This document shows positions 34,044 through 43,749 of a stretch of DNA of 64,000 nt, piece by piece. Under the pieces are notes generated by a model, which was given only the letters and a program-made list of their open reading frames with translations, was not told where the DNA came from and ran no database searches. Position 1 is the first letter of the stretch; the number at the start of each line of letters is the position of its first letter. Origin of the DNA: Glutamicibacter sp. MNS18 (GTDB taxonomy: Bacteria > Actinomycetota > Actinomycetes > Actinomycetales > Micrococcaceae); assembly GCF_026107515.2 (NCBI RefSeq), contig NZ_JAPCHW010000001.1:372001-436000 (forward strand), written 5' to 3'. The position numbers were made by a program, and so were the translations under genes.

Positions 34044-34586
34044 CTAGATCGTGAGGTCGTCCCATTCGAAGTGGGTCACTGTTCCGTTCTCCCAGTCTTG
34101 ACGCAGGATCGAGTAGGCGATGGAAGCGAGGTGTCCGCCGTCGCCGGTTGGCCATCCCAACCTGTAATGTGCTTCCTTGAGGAAACCGGCGCGAAGGAAT
34201 GTCTTGCGCATGGCGATGTTGTCTTCGCGCGTCTGCCCCTCGAAGCGGAGCGTAGCGGGCATTGTTTCGAAAACCATGTCGCACAGTGCCCGCAGCACTT
34301 CAACTCCGATGCCCTTGCCTCGTTGGGTTTCGTCCAGACGCAGGTCGAAGAGCGGGGAGCTGTCCTCCAGCAAATCCTCCAGGGCAACCATGCCGATCCG
34401 GCTGCCATCTCGTACTACCCAATAGCCTTGGACGTCATCGTTCCAGAAATGCCCGCCCTCGATTTTCGTCCGTAGGCTCGCCGTGTGCGGGGCCGACTGG
34501 ACGTGAAAGGGGAAACGGTTAGAAGCCAGGAACCCAATGAGATCATCGGTGTCGGCCGGTGTCATGGGAAGGAAGGAGATGGGCAT
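34044..34586 (-). CDS. GNAT-family N-acetyltransferase (RimJ/RimL-like)
   Basis: The 180-residue protein has ISFLPMTPADTDDLIGFLAS, FDLRLDETQRGKGIGVEVLR (acetyl-CoA loop) and TFLRAGFLKEAHYR. Substrate unknown. Confidence 0.88.
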   Translation of the reverse strand: MPISFLPMTPADTDDLIGFLASNRFPFHVQSAPHTASLRTKIEGGHFWNDDVQGYWVVRDGSRIGMVALEDLLEDSSPLFDLRLDETQRGKGIGVEVLRALCDMVFETMPATLRFEGQTREDNIAMRKTFLRAGFLKEAHYRLGWPTGDGGHLASIAYSILRQDWENGTVTHFEWDDLTI

Positions 34587-35229
34587 ACACCGACTCTATC
34601 GATTTCTCCGCAGATTCCTGCACAGTGGATGCACGCTGGTAGTCGTTCGGCCGCCAGGGCCCGGGACGGGGCGGTGACGCGCTCATCCTGTGCGTCACGA
34701 AGCGTGCGGTGCGACGATCGTGGAGCAGGTCGTGATGCAGGGGTCAGAGCGGACCATGAGAAATCCCGATTGCCCTTCACCCAGATCATTCCCGATGCTG
34801 CAGGCGCCGCAGGCCAGGCGAGCCGGGAGTAGAGCTGGCGACCATCCGACCAGCGATCTCAGCGTAGCCAAGAACCCGAAAACGCAGCTCTGCAGCCCGA
34901 AGCCCGCTGCGGAGAAGTCCCACGTTCGAGCCGGTCCTGCACAGCGCGATCGTTCTGCGGCATCGTGTATTTCGCGGGTTGGCCTGGGATAGCCAGGAGG
35001 AATCTGGTGAACCGTGGTGCCAATCGCACCGAGCGTGTCCTTACTTGGTGCAACCGGGGACCGGGAACGTTGACGATGCATGGTGTTGGCCGCGCAGAGA
35101 AATACTCCGGAGCCCAGGCAAATCTCCACCCGGCGCCTTCCTGCCCAACGGGCACGGAGCGGAACACGATGCCGCGAATCCACCGGGAAGCCGGCCGCAG
35201 GGCCGGTCTGGCCGACACCGGCAGCGGTG
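34587..35229. other. 643-bp intergenic stretch without a supported gene
   Basis: Long GC-bias frames occur on both strands but show no family similarity. No repeat or terminator is clear. Confidence 0.5.
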
Positions 35230-35571
35230 TTACCAGATCCGTCGGACCTCCTGCGGCCATCCGCACGCCCCGGCAACCTTGGCAGCCCACGTTCTTGCCG
35301 CCTCGTCGTCGGCAACATCCACGACCGTCAGACCACCGAGGAACTGCCTGGTGTCCGAGAAGGGACCGTCGGTGACTTCGAGGGTTTCGCCGGTTGGGTC
35401 GGCGCTGAATGCCTTGCCGATGTCCTCCTCCAACCCGCCGGCGAACACGTACACCCCGGCCAGCTTCATGTCCTCCACGACCGCGTTGGCCAACAGACCG
35501 CGGCTGTGGAACCACTCCCGGCTGTGCTCACCCACCCACTGCTGGTTGAAGTAGGTAATGTATTGCGTCAT
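35230..35571 (-). CDS. YciI family protein
   Basis: The 113-residue protein has the YCII/DGPF core: GGLEEDIGKAFSADPTGETL, VTDGPFSDTRQFLGG and a C-terminal WAAKVAGACGWPQEVRRI. YciI-like proteins are small ferredoxin-fold enzymes with a His-Asp pair; the function here is unknown. Confidence 0.88.
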   Translation of the reverse strand: MTQYITYFNQQWVGEHSREWFHSRGLLANAVVEDMKLAGVYVFAGGLEEDIGKAFSADPTGETLEVTDGPFSDTRQFLGGLTVVDVADDEAARTWAAKVAGACGWPQEVRRIW

Positions 35572-35654
35572 GACGCTCTTCTACCAGTGACCGGTCCCCG
35601 GGTCAACGGATTTGCGAAGACTCCCGGACCGGGCCATCACCGGTCGGTGTACCT

Positions 35655-35950
35655 TCGATAACTGGAATCCCGCATGCCGTAGCGCCTGCCTGGGATACTG
35701 CCTCAATACGATGACCCGGGGATATGGGTACACGACCGAGGCGGCCCGGCCCCTGCCGGGGTGGGCGTTCAACTCGCTGATGCTGAACCGGGTGCAGTCC
35801 GAAGCCGATACCCGCAACCAGGGCTCTGCCCGTGTACTGGAAATGCCGGGGTTCATCCGCGAGGGCCCGCTGCGCGGGGACTGCATCGTCAACGTTGAGG
35901 TGTCCGACACCTGGGGAAACGGGTTGCTGCGGAAGGACTGGCCGGGCTGA
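35655..35950 (+). pseudogene. N-terminally truncated GNAT acetyltransferase
   Basis: In frame from about 35655, the translation NPACRSACLGYCLN, GYGYTTEAARPLPGWAFNSL, NRVQSEADTRNQGSARVLEM and EGPLRGDCIVNVEVSDTWGN is the C-terminal two-thirds of a RimJ-type acetyltransferase. The N-terminal part is missing and no start fits, so it is a remnant. Confidence 0.8.
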
Positions 35951-35963
35951 AGCGGTTCCGGGA

Positions 35964-36590
35964 TCAGGGCAGGTCGACCAGCTCGCCGTTGCGTGGCAGC
36001 GTGCCGGCGAACGTGATCGGCAGCGCGGTGGCGTGCAGGAAGTCCCGTCCCTGGACCGCGTGCAGGTGCAGGTGCGGTTCGGTGGAATTGCCGGAGTTGC
36101 CGCATCGTGCGATGACCTGGCCGGTATGCACCTGCTGTCCCGGGCGGACCAGGACGCTGCCCTGCTGCAAGTGGCACAGCACAATCATGGCGTTGCGGCC
36201 GCCGGCCCGGGTTTCGAGCAGCACATGGTTGCCGGCCAGGGCCAGCCACCCGCGGTCCATGCGCTGCCGCTGGCCCAACGCATATCCCACGGAAGGCAGG
36301 CCGCGGTAGGCCGGATGATCAGGTTCGGTTGCCTGCACACCCAGAACCATCCCGTCGGCAGGTGAGGTCACCGGGCGTCCGAAACCCGGGAAACCCGATG
36401 CGGGCTCGGGACGCAGCAGGGATGAGAACGTGTACGGCGCGGATCTGCAGGCCCGGTCCACCGGAACGAAATCGATCGCATAGCTTAGCCCGAACGACCC
36501 GGTCCCGTGGCTCGGCACCCGGCTGGCCGGGCTGTTGCGCACCAGCCAACGTCCGGTAAAGGGGTATTCCAGATCCAGCGGCTGCGGCAT
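35964..36590 (-). CDS. M23-family (LytM-like) metallopeptidase domain protein
   Basis: The 208-residue protein has SYAIDFVPVDR (zinc-site Asp), PVTSPADGMVLGV, GNHVLLETR, VLCHLQQGSVLVRPGQQVHT and the HxH pair in PHLHLHAVQG. M23 enzymes cut peptidoglycan cross-bridges, but no signal peptide is visible, so the protein may act inside the cell or be a non-peptidase relative. Confidence 0.82.
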   Translation of the reverse strand: MPQPLDLEYPFTGRWLVRNSPASRVPSHGTGSFGLSYAIDFVPVDRACRSAPYTFSSLLRPEPASGFPGFGRPVTSPADGMVLGVQATEPDHPAYRGLPSVGYALGQRQRMDRGWLALAGNHVLLETRAGGRNAMIVLCHLQQGSVLVRPGQQVHTGQVIARCGNSGNSTEPHLHLHAVQGRDFLHATALPITFAGTLPRNGELVDLP

Positions 36591-37165
36591 CGGTGTATGC
36601 TCCTTGGCTCAGGGTGCTCCCATTCTCTGCCTTGTTGGGGTCAAAGGAACAGGGGGTGCTCACCTGTCCGGCCCCACAGCGGCAGCCGCCGACCCGGGTT
36701 TTGCTAGTCTGGGGCCATGGCCAGTGCAAAGCCAGAGGCGTAGCGGCATGACAACGCGCTGGGTGCGACAGCGGAGACAAGTCACCCGGACTTCGTGGTG
36801 GCGACGCACCCACGAGGCCAACCAGCGTTTCCAGGCCTGTACTATCTGGACAATGGTGATGGACATGTACCCGGCCGGCTGGCAAACCTGCCTGGGGCGT
36901 GGGGCGTGGGGCGTGGGGCCTGGGGCCCGGTCCCGGAAGCGCTGGGCGAGCTTTCGGGAGGACACCGTCAGCTGGTTGGATGCCTCCGCGGACCGTATCC
37001 GTTCCCTGACTGCCGGGATCGATGTGTTCATCGCCGTGGCACCTGCCCGGCCCCCATGGTGGCATCGGCCGATGTACGCCGGACTGATCGACCCTTAGCC
37101 TCCCGCTGGGAATCGGCAGGACCGCGACCCCGATCGTCCCGCGTGGGAGACCAGGAAGGAGAACC
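36591..37165. other. 575-bp stretch with a GGGGCGT tandem repeat, no supported gene
   Basis: A frame from ATG 36748 to 37098 is Trp/Arg-rich and matches nothing. The stretch contains the heptamer repeat at 36894-36928. Confidence 0.4.
36894..36928 (+). repeat. Short tandem repeat of GGGGCGT
   Basis: Five consecutive 7-bp units, three exact and two with one or two changes (GGGGCCT, GGGGCCC). This is a simple repeat, probably slippage-prone. Confidence 0.8.
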
Positions 37166-37789
37166 ATGCAACGCGTGTATGTGGTAACCCACCCAGAGGC
37201 CACCCACCATGTCCAGGAGCTGGTGGGCGGTTGGTACGACTCCCGATTGACCGACCGCGGTCTGGTCCAGGCCACACGGATCGCCCGGCACCTGCGGGAG
37301 ATCATCCCGGAGGGGGCCGACACCGCGCTGTATTCCTCGGACCTGCTGCGGACCAGGCAGACCGCCCAGGCGCTGCAACGGGAATTCGGGATCGCCCCGG
37401 TGCTTGAGCCGGGCCTGCGGGAGAAATCCTACGGGGTCGCCGGTGGCAGAGCGCAGTCGTGGCTCGACGCGCGCTTCATTTTTCCCCCGGAGACCGGCGA
37501 ACGCCTTGATCACGACGAAGGAATCGAGGGCGGGGAAACCAAACGACAGTGGATCCAGCGGGCCTATGCGGCGGTCTCCCGGATCACCGGGGATGGCACC
37601 GGGCACCGGATCATCGTCACCCACGCCGGCACGGCAAGCTGGGCCATCGCGGCCTGGCTGGGGATTCCGCTGGAGTCCTGCGCCTATCTGGCGTTCCGGG
37701 TGGGGTCCGGTAGCCTCACGATCCTGGAGAAGGACGATGTGTTCCACAATCGTTCGTTGGTGAGCCTGGGGCGGAGCGACTTCGCTTGA
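37166..37789 (+). CDS. Histidine phosphatase-like protein with THPEA active-site variant
   Basis: The 207-residue protein has the histidine phosphatase layout (ALYSSDLLRTRQTAQALQRE; IVTHAGTASWAIAAWLG with the second His). At the N-terminus the usual RHGE is YVVTHPEATHH, which keeps the His but replaces the preceding Arg by Thr and the Gly by Pro. AAGGAGAACC precedes the ATG. Activity is likely but the substrate may differ. Confidence 0.85.
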   Translation: MQRVYVVTHPEATHHVQELVGGWYDSRLTDRGLVQATRIARHLREIIPEGADTALYSSDLLRTRQTAQALQREFGIAPVLEPGLREKSYGVAGGRAQSWLDARFIFPPETGERLDHDEGIEGGETKRQWIQRAYAAVSRITGDGTGHRIIVTHAGTASWAIAAWLGIPLESCAYLAFRVGSGSLTILEKDDVFHNRSLVSLGRSDFA

Positions 37790-37896
37790 TGGACAGTGGG
37801 CGTCCCGGTGGCGGACCGATAGCCCAGGGCTGCCGGGGAGCGGTGCGGGCAGTTGATATCATTACCAGCGCAGATCACGTCGTCGAAGGAGTGCCG

Positions 37897-38490
37897 ATGC
37901 CGTTTGCCGATCTGAGCCGTCCGGCGCCCGTCGGGCTGGTGGCCGAAGGGTTCAGCCTCCGTCCGATCCGCTCATCCGACGCTGCCCGGGACTACGCGGC
38001 GGTGATGGAATCCCGGGAGGATCTGCGGCTCTGGGAACAATCCGCCTGGCCCGAGGATGATTTCACGCTTCAGGCCAACCGTGCCGACGTGGTCGAAATG
38101 GAACAGCGTCATGCTGCCCGCCGGGCGTTTTCCTATACCGTCACTGATCCTGCGGATACCCGTTGCCTGGGCTGCGTCTATCTCTTCGAACCCGGAGCGT
38201 CGTTCCTTGCCGCGTCCACGGTGACACCGCTGGCAGATGCATGCTGGGCGGAGGTGGATGCGGTGGTGTATTTCTGGGTGCGCTCCTCGTGTGTGCAGTC
38301 CGGGCTGGAAGGACGACTACTGGCGGCGTTGCGGTTGTGGTGTGCCGGGGGCTGGGGTTTTACCTCCTCCGTATTCGTGGTCAGCGAACCATTCACACGG
38401 CAGTTGGAATTGGTTCGGCGCACGGACCTGGTCCCTGAATTCGAAGTGCGTGAACCGGACAAGCCCGCCCGGTTCCTGGCCTTCGGCTGA
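37897..38490 (+). CDS. GNAT-like N-acetyltransferase
   Basis: The 197-residue protein has GFSLRPIRSSDAARDYAAVM, FSYTVTDPADTRCLGCVYLF and VDAVVYFWVRSSC. The acetyl-CoA loop is poorly conserved, so it may not be an active acetyltransferase. A related protein is at 43159. GAAGGAG lies 5 nt upstream of ATG 37897. Confidence 0.75.
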   Translation: MPFADLSRPAPVGLVAEGFSLRPIRSSDAARDYAAVMESREDLRLWEQSAWPEDDFTLQANRADVVEMEQRHAARRAFSYTVTDPADTRCLGCVYLFEPGASFLAASTVTPLADACWAEVDAVVYFWVRSSCVQSGLEGRLLAALRLWCAGGWGFTSSVFVVSEPFTRQLELVRRTDLVPEFEVREPDKPARFLAFG

Positions 38491-38506
38491 TCCGCCCCGT
38501 CGTGCC

Positions 38507-39004
38507 CTAACGGGTCACGGCACCGGCGGCGTAGGCGGCCTGCCCAACATGGACGATGGCATCGTCGATGATAGAGAGCAGTCGGACCCCGCGGGTGACC
38601 GGTTGCTCCCAACTGCGGTCGATCACCTCGTCCAGTTCGGCCTCCGACAAACTGCCGGCATAGTCGCCCAGGGCGTTGAGCGTAGTATCCAGATAGTCGA
38701 TGAGCAGGTCCTGGTTTTCGCAGGTGATCTGCCCTGCCTGCTGCGGGGTATGGCCGTACCCCATTGATTCACCCAGTTCGCCCAGATTGAAGCGGTCCCG
38801 GTACTCCTCCCAACGCTCGGCACCGCCAGAGAGGTCGGCCAGTTGCGTATCGACCTCGCGGCCGCTGTGCCACAACAGCCAGGCGATCGAATTCGGGTGG
38901 CCAGCCGGATGCGCGTTGAGCTGCTGCGCGGTAAGTTGCGGAAGGTTGCGGGCGGCGTCGACCGGGTAGCGGACCAGACCGTTGAAGATGTCGTTGATGT
39001 TCAT
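38507..39004 (-). CDS. DinB-superfamily protein
   Basis: The 165-residue helical-bundle protein has the His metal ligands in SIAWLLWHSGREVD and DDAIVHVGQAAYAAG. DinB/YfiT proteins are metal-binding, and in Actinobacteria many use mycothiol as cofactor. ATG 39004 gives the family length; the longer frame to 39100 is rejected. Confidence 0.9.
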   Translation of the reverse strand: MNINDIFNGLVRYPVDAARNLPQLTAQQLNAHPAGHPNSIAWLLWHSGREVDTQLADLSGGAERWEEYRDRFNLGELGESMGYGHTPQQAGQITCENQDLLIDYLDTTLNALGDYAGSLSEAELDEVIDRSWEQPVTRGVRLLSIIDDAIVHVGQAAYAAGAVTR

Positions 39005-39391
39005 GGTGCCATTGTGCTCCCCTTTCACTCGTTCGTCAGCCCTGTGGGGGACGGAGTTCAGAATCCACCCTTTTCGATGTACCGGATAAGGTGCCTTCAC
39101 CGGGCATTTTTACGGACAGGGTAGATGGGACGGTCGACTTTCCGGTAGGCCCCAGGGCTCCTTGCAAGCCACATCTGAGGCGGAGGAATCCCCGTATGGC
39201 GACCGGCTTGCGGGACAGTGCCCGGCGATACATCTTCGAATTTCAACCCAATGCAGGATTCTTGAAAATGCCCAACATAAATGCCGAAAGGATGACGTGT
39301 ACAACTCCTGCTGAATCGTCTTGCCTGCGGAAAAGCGGTAAATTTCCTATGGACTGCTTGCTGTTCGTGGGCAGCATTCGAGGAGGACAAC
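39005..39391. other. 387-bp intergenic stretch without a supported gene
   Basis: The right half (39230-39390) is visibly more AT-rich than its surroundings and probably carries the promoter of the aldolase gene. No further element could be assigned. Confidence 0.5.
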
Positions 39392-40099
39392 TTGGCAAAG
39401 TATGCAGGCCGTGGACTGTGGCATTTTCTTGACTCACCGGCAATTCTGGCAACAACCTCAAAGATGGGTTTCGGTTGGCACGGGTTGGACATGCAGCATG
39501 GCCTGTGGAGTGAACCCCAAATAATTTCCGCTCTTGCTGCTGCGCCAAAGGGCAACATCGCCGTGCGGCTGCGAAGCGGAAGCTACGCAGATATCGGGTT
39601 TGCCCTCGATGCAGGCGCCACCCACATCATGGTTCCCATGGTCAATACGGCCGAAGAAGCCCAAGAGGTAGCCCACGCGGCAAGGTACGCTCCACAGGGT
39701 GGGAGAAGCTGGGGACCGATGAGTGCGCTGTTCGGGGCACCTGTGCTTAACCCCCAAGAAGCGAACTCTCGAATTCACTTGTCGTTGATGATCGAATCCG
39801 CCGAAGGACTGGAAAACCTGGACGCTATCCTTGGCACCCCGGACATCGACTCCATATTCGTCGGCCCCGTCGACTTGGCAATGAGCCTCGGAACGGACGT
39901 GGATTCGTTGTTCGCCGCCAAGGACTCCCCCCTTGGGTACATGGCAAAAGCGTGCCATGACCGCCATATTGAAGTAGGCGCTTTCGCTGGTTCGTCGGTC
40001 AGGGCTAGCGCCTTCGAAGCGCTCGGCTACGACTGGGTGGCCACCGATACGGATATGGGACTCCTGAAGGCCGGTGCCGCACAAGCCTTGGATGGCTGA
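39392..40099 (+). CDS. HpcH/HpaI aldolase family protein
   Basis: The 235-residue TIM-barrel protein reads like a class II 2-oxo-acid aldolase: HGLDMQHGLWS, ATHIMVPMVNTAEEAQEVAH, HLSLMIESAEGLENLDAIL and DSIFVGPVDLAMSLG, with the Glu and Asp metal ligands. It cleaves or forms 2-keto-3-deoxy-type acids with a divalent metal. TTG start with GAGGA upstream. Its base usage differs slightly from its neighbours. Confidence 0.85.
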   Translation: MAKYAGRGLWHFLDSPAILATTSKMGFGWHGLDMQHGLWSEPQIISALAAAPKGNIAVRLRSGSYADIGFALDAGATHIMVPMVNTAEEAQEVAHAARYAPQGGRSWGPMSALFGAPVLNPQEANSRIHLSLMIESAEGLENLDAILGTPDIDSIFVGPVDLAMSLGTDVDSLFAAKDSPLGYMAKACHDRHIEVGAFAGSSVRASAFEALGYDWVATDTDMGLLKAGAAQALDG

Positions 40100-40197
40100 T
40101 TCTGCCGTTGAGTACCGGGGTTCCGAGTCCCCTGACCCGCTCAGCGTTCCTATTCGGAACGCCCCGATACGAAGGTCCGACTCCACCAGTGGGGTAG

Positions 40198-41241
40198 TTA
40201 TCGCTGGATGCTCCTGCCATGGGTGCTGTGGTACCGGGTGGCGGACGCATCTTGCATGAGGGCACCGAACATCTCGGTCATGTGGACAGCGACGTCCGCA
40301 TGTTGGGCAATCAGGTCGGCGCTCCCGCCGAGTGCCACACGCACTGGATCCAGTGCCGGCGTGGCAGGGTCGGCGGCAGCGGCACGCAACAAGTCCAGGC
40401 GCTGCGGGCCGGAGGTGAAGCCAAGTTCGAACAGCACCCAGTGGAACAGGTGCATCAGGGCCGTATCAAGGTCGAAGCCTTCATGCACGGCCATGGAGGC
40501 TCTTTCCTCCGGGGTGAGGTCGAACTCGCGGTAAAGGGCCAGACCGAAGTCCGTAAGGAGCAGCCGGCCCTCCAGCACGAGGATGTTTCCCGGATGTGCA
40601 TCGAAGTGCTGGAACCCTTGCGTCTTCATCCATTCCGTGGCCGAGATGATTTGGTCGATCACTTCGGCGAAGACGGTCTCCCCGGTGCCATCGGTCAGGC
40701 TCCTGCGCACCCAAGCGCCCAGCGTCTCGGGCACGTATTCAAGAAAGAGCACCACGCTCTTGGACGCGTCCTTCATCGCGGTGAGTTTCCTCTTGACTTG
40801 GAGCCAATGGGTTCCCCACTGGCGTTGGGGAACATCGTCGTCAAATTCGCTGAGGTCGGTATCGCACTTCAGATCAACGACCCGCCACCCGAGTAAGAGC
40901 GGGAAGAAATCCACCGTTCCTGCCTGAACCCAGGCGGTGGTCGCCTGATGTGCTGCCAATTCCCGCCCGACTCCGTGGGTGGGGCTCCCTATTCCGTAGT
41001 GGCTGACGAAGGGAAGTTGGATTCGACTGGCAGTGGCCGTTGGATCGACCTCTTCGCTACGTGTCAGCGGGAGCTGTTTGATGAAGACGGTCGTTCCACC
41101 GATGCAGGCTGTCCTGGTTGTTCCCCCGATGCCTATGCCAACGGGCTCGGCAGCATTGACGAGCGTCCGCACGTCGTCGTCATCGAGCCCCGCGAGTACG
41201 TCGGAGATTCTTCGGGCCCTATCCATACGTGCCGTCATCAC
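40198..41241 (-). CDS. Protein-kinase-like fold protein
   Basis: The 347-residue protein has FIKQLPL with the ATP-binding Lys, GFQHFDAHPGNILVLEG (catalytic-loop HxDxxxxN) and LLTDFGLALYREF (DFG). It is closer to phosphotransferase/Fructosamine- or choline-kinase-like proteins than to PASTA-type Ser/Thr kinases. No partner is adjacent. Confidence 0.82.
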   Translation of the reverse strand: MMTARMDRARRISDVLAGLDDDDVRTLVNAAEPVGIGIGGTTRTACIGGTTVFIKQLPLTRSEEVDPTATASRIQLPFVSHYGIGSPTHGVGRELAAHQATTAWVQAGTVDFFPLLLGWRVVDLKCDTDLSEFDDDVPQRQWGTHWLQVKRKLTAMKDASKSVVLFLEYVPETLGAWVRRSLTDGTGETVFAEVIDQIISATEWMKTQGFQHFDAHPGNILVLEGRLLLTDFGLALYREFDLTPEERASMAVHEGFDLDTALMHLFHWVLFELGFTSGPQRLDLLRAAAADPATPALDPVRVALGGSADLIAQHADVAVHMTEMFGALMQDASATRYHSTHGRSIQR

Positions 41242-41703
41242 TCCACCTTACGGGCTGGCCCTTGCCGCGCTTGGTACATCAGTGTCCCTTATCTCTATCC
41301 CGCAGAGCGTTCGCCTTGCGATACGGCGATAACGTTCGGATTCGAGAAGTGTGAACGGCAGGTTGCAGAAGCCCGAGGGGTAATGATCGAGCAGGGGGAG
41401 CTTGGAAAAGCTCCTAAAAAGGGTCACCTCGTCGTGGCCGTTTTCGAGGCCTCCTATCCGTCTGCGAAGCCCGGCAACGCCTGCTTAACCCACCAGACGG
41501 CACTGTGCAGGAAACAAGGTTAAGGGAAACCAAGACGTGCTTGCAGCTCCAGGGCCAAAACATGCTCTGCTGTCGCATCTGTGTGTCCTGGCGGATTCCG
41601 GCCGGGCTGGACGTGCCGCGCCTGATGTTCACCTGGGATGTGTGGAGCCCCACACCGGGCGCTGCTACGCTGGGCCTTGTTGCGACAATCCAAGGAGAAT
41701 CCG
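41242..41703. other. 462-bp intergenic stretch without a supported gene
   Basis: One frame (about 41275-41523) has an unremarkable coding look but no start signal or family. No other features were found. Confidence 0.45.
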
Positions 41704-42471
41704 ATGTCTGACGTCACCAGCCGAGCCCGACTTTTCGCCGAAGCCCACTCCTCCGGCCGCCTACTGGTGCTGCCCACGGTCTGGGACACCTGGAGCGCAC
41801 ACATCGCCGCAGAGGCGGGGTTCGAGGGCCTGACCATCGGAAGCCACCCGGTCGCCGACGCCACCGGCAGCGCCGACGGGGAAAACATGGACTTCCAGGA
41901 CTACCTGGACACCTCCCGGCGGATCATCGGTTCGGTGGACCTTCCGGTGAGCGTCGACGTCGAATCCGGATACGGGTTGGCGCCGGCCGAACTCATCGAA
42001 CGGCTGCTGGGGATCGGGGCGGTGGGGGCCAATATCGAGGATGTGGTGCATTCCGAGGGCAAGCGCGTGCGTGAGAGGACCGAGCACGCCGACTACATCG
42101 CCGCGTCCCGCCAGGCAGCCGACGAGGCCGGCGTGGACTTCGTCCTCAACGGGCGAACCGACGCGGTGAAGCTGGGAACCGGGGTGTTCTCCGATCCGCT
42201 GGCCGAGGCCGCCGAACGGATCAGGCTGATGGAGCAGGCCGGTGCCCGCTCCGTGTACCCGGTGGGCCTGACAACCGCCGAGCAGATCAGCCGGCTGCTG
42301 GAAGCCGTGAAGGTGCCGCTGAACGTCACCGCGCACCCGATTGATGGGCACGGGGCCGGGAACCTGGCCGATCTCACGGCCCTGGGCGTGCGTCGGGTGA
42401 GCTTCGGGCCGCTGTGGCAGATGTGGCTCGCCCAGCAGTCGACGGCCGAGCTCGTCCGGTGGCGAAGCTAG
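41704..42471 (+). CDS. Isocitrate lyase/phosphoenolpyruvate mutase family protein
   Basis: The 255-residue barrel has LPTVWDTWSAHIAAEAGFEG, DVESGYG (metal-binding region), GANIEDVVHSEGKR and FVLNGRTDAV. Family members cleave or rearrange C-C or C-P bonds of 2-oxo acids; the specific reaction is unknown. AAGGAG precedes ATG 41704. Confidence 0.9.
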   Translation: MSDVTSRARLFAEAHSSGRLLVLPTVWDTWSAHIAAEAGFEGLTIGSHPVADATGSADGENMDFQDYLDTSRRIIGSVDLPVSVDVESGYGLAPAELIERLLGIGAVGANIEDVVHSEGKRVRERTEHADYIAASRQAADEAGVDFVLNGRTDAVKLGTGVFSDPLAEAAERIRLMEQAGARSVYPVGLTTAEQISRLLEAVKVPLNVTAHPIDGHGAGNLADLTALGVRRVSFGPLWQMWLAQQSTAELVRWRS

Positions 42472-42587
42472 CAACGGGACTGGCAGGGCCCACCGCGGGA
42501 GAAGCCGCGCCGCAGCGCGCCGCATCCGGTCATCGACGTGGTCATCACCGGGGGAATAAGGGCTGAGCGGGACAAGTGAGGGACACG

Positions 42588-43064
42588 ATGAACGTCAGGC
42601 CATGGGTGGCTACTCGGGACGCCCCGGTGCCACGGGACGTGGAGCGGCTGTTGTCCACCGTGCCGGAGTGGTTCGGGCAACCGGAAGCCAACGCAGAATA
42701 CATCGAGGCAGCGCGGACCAAGGAAACATGGACCGTGCGGGATCCCGATGGTGTGGTGCGTGGGGTGAGCCTTGTTGACCGGCATTTCGCGCATGTGGCC
42801 GAGATCCACCTGACCGTTGTCGAACGGGACTTCCATGGCACCGGGGTGGGCACGGCAATGCTTTCCGCGATCGAGATGGACTCACGGCAGCGTGGTGTCC
42901 GTCTTCTGGAAGTCAAGACCCTGGGACCCTCACACCCGGATGCCGGGTATGCCCGCACCCGCCACTTCTACGAACGGCAGGGCTTCCTTCCCCTGGAGGA
43001 AACGGACCTATGGGGTGAACACACGCCCTGCCTGATCATGGTCAAGCCGCTACCGGGCAGTTGA
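42588..43064 (+). CDS. GNAT-family N-acetyltransferase
   Basis: The 158-residue protein has EIHLTVVERDFHGTGVGTAM (acetyl-CoA loop) and FYERQGFLPLEETDLWGE. AGGGA precedes the ATG; GTG 42576 would add four residues. Confidence 0.87.
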   Translation: MNVRPWVATRDAPVPRDVERLLSTVPEWFGQPEANAEYIEAARTKETWTVRDPDGVVRGVSLVDRHFAHVAEIHLTVVERDFHGTGVGTAMLSAIEMDSRQRGVRLLEVKTLGPSHPDAGYARTRHFYERQGFLPLEETDLWGEHTPCLIMVKPLPGS

Positions 43065-43158
43065 CAGCTTCGATGCCGCTGGCGGAGCCCGCACGGCCGG
43101 GTCGGATCGTTGTGCACCAGGGCTTACGGTTTGCGGGCAAGACCCATAAGGTCGGACC

Positions 43159-43605
43159 ATGAGCCCATTTATCCCGGCGGGGTTTACCCCTCCGACACCG
43201 TTGGCCACCGCGGAATTCAGGCTGGAACCGTTGGGACCGGAACACAGCGAGTCCGACTACCTGGCCTGGACATCGAGCATTGAACACATCCGGGCTACCC
43301 CCGGATTCCCCTATGGAGGATGGCCGCCCTTCGACGGAATCAGTGCGCAGGACAACCTGGAGGACCTGGGACGCCACCGGGAGGACCACCAGGCCCTGCG
43401 GGAATTCACCTATTCGGTCCTGGTCGGCGACCAGGTGGTCGGCTGCGTCTACTTCTTCCCACCGGAGAAGCCGGGCTTCGACGTGTCGGTGCAGTCCTGG
43501 GTGCGCGCCGACCGCGCCGAGCTTGATGGTCCGCTGGCCGACGCGATCCTGGAGTGGATCCTGGAATCCTGGCCGTGGGGTAAGCCCGACCGCTACGGGA
43601 GGTGA
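43159..43605 (+). CDS. GNAT-like protein
   Basis: The 148-residue protein has TAEFRLEPLGPEHSESDYLA, FTYSVLVGDQVVGCVYFFPP and a C-terminal DAILEWILESWPW, like acetyltransferase family members without the usual loop. It resembles the protein at 37897 in layout. Confidence 0.8.
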   Translation: MSPFIPAGFTPPTPLATAEFRLEPLGPEHSESDYLAWTSSIEHIRATPGFPYGGWPPFDGISAQDNLEDLGRHREDHQALREFTYSVLVGDQVVGCVYFFPPEKPGFDVSVQSWVRADRAELDGPLADAILEWILESWPWGKPDRYGR

Positions 43606-43749
43606 GCGGTTGCGCACACTGCCGCGCACGCTGGGCCCGGAAACCGCCGCCGACCTTGTTGCCGGTTGCCACCGAGGGCTTGGAACCCAGCCTGGCCGTG
43701 ACGCTTCCGGATCCACGCCGGGAAACAGGACTTGGGCCTGCCCTGCCGC

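Noticed and set aside
36748-37098. 117-codon frame with a Trp/Arg-rich translation
   Set aside because: No ribosome site or family match, and it crosses the GGGGCGT tandem repeat.
41275-41523. Open frame with a plausible amino acid mix near the end of the kinase-like gene region
   Set aside because: No start signal within the intergenic space and no recognised family.
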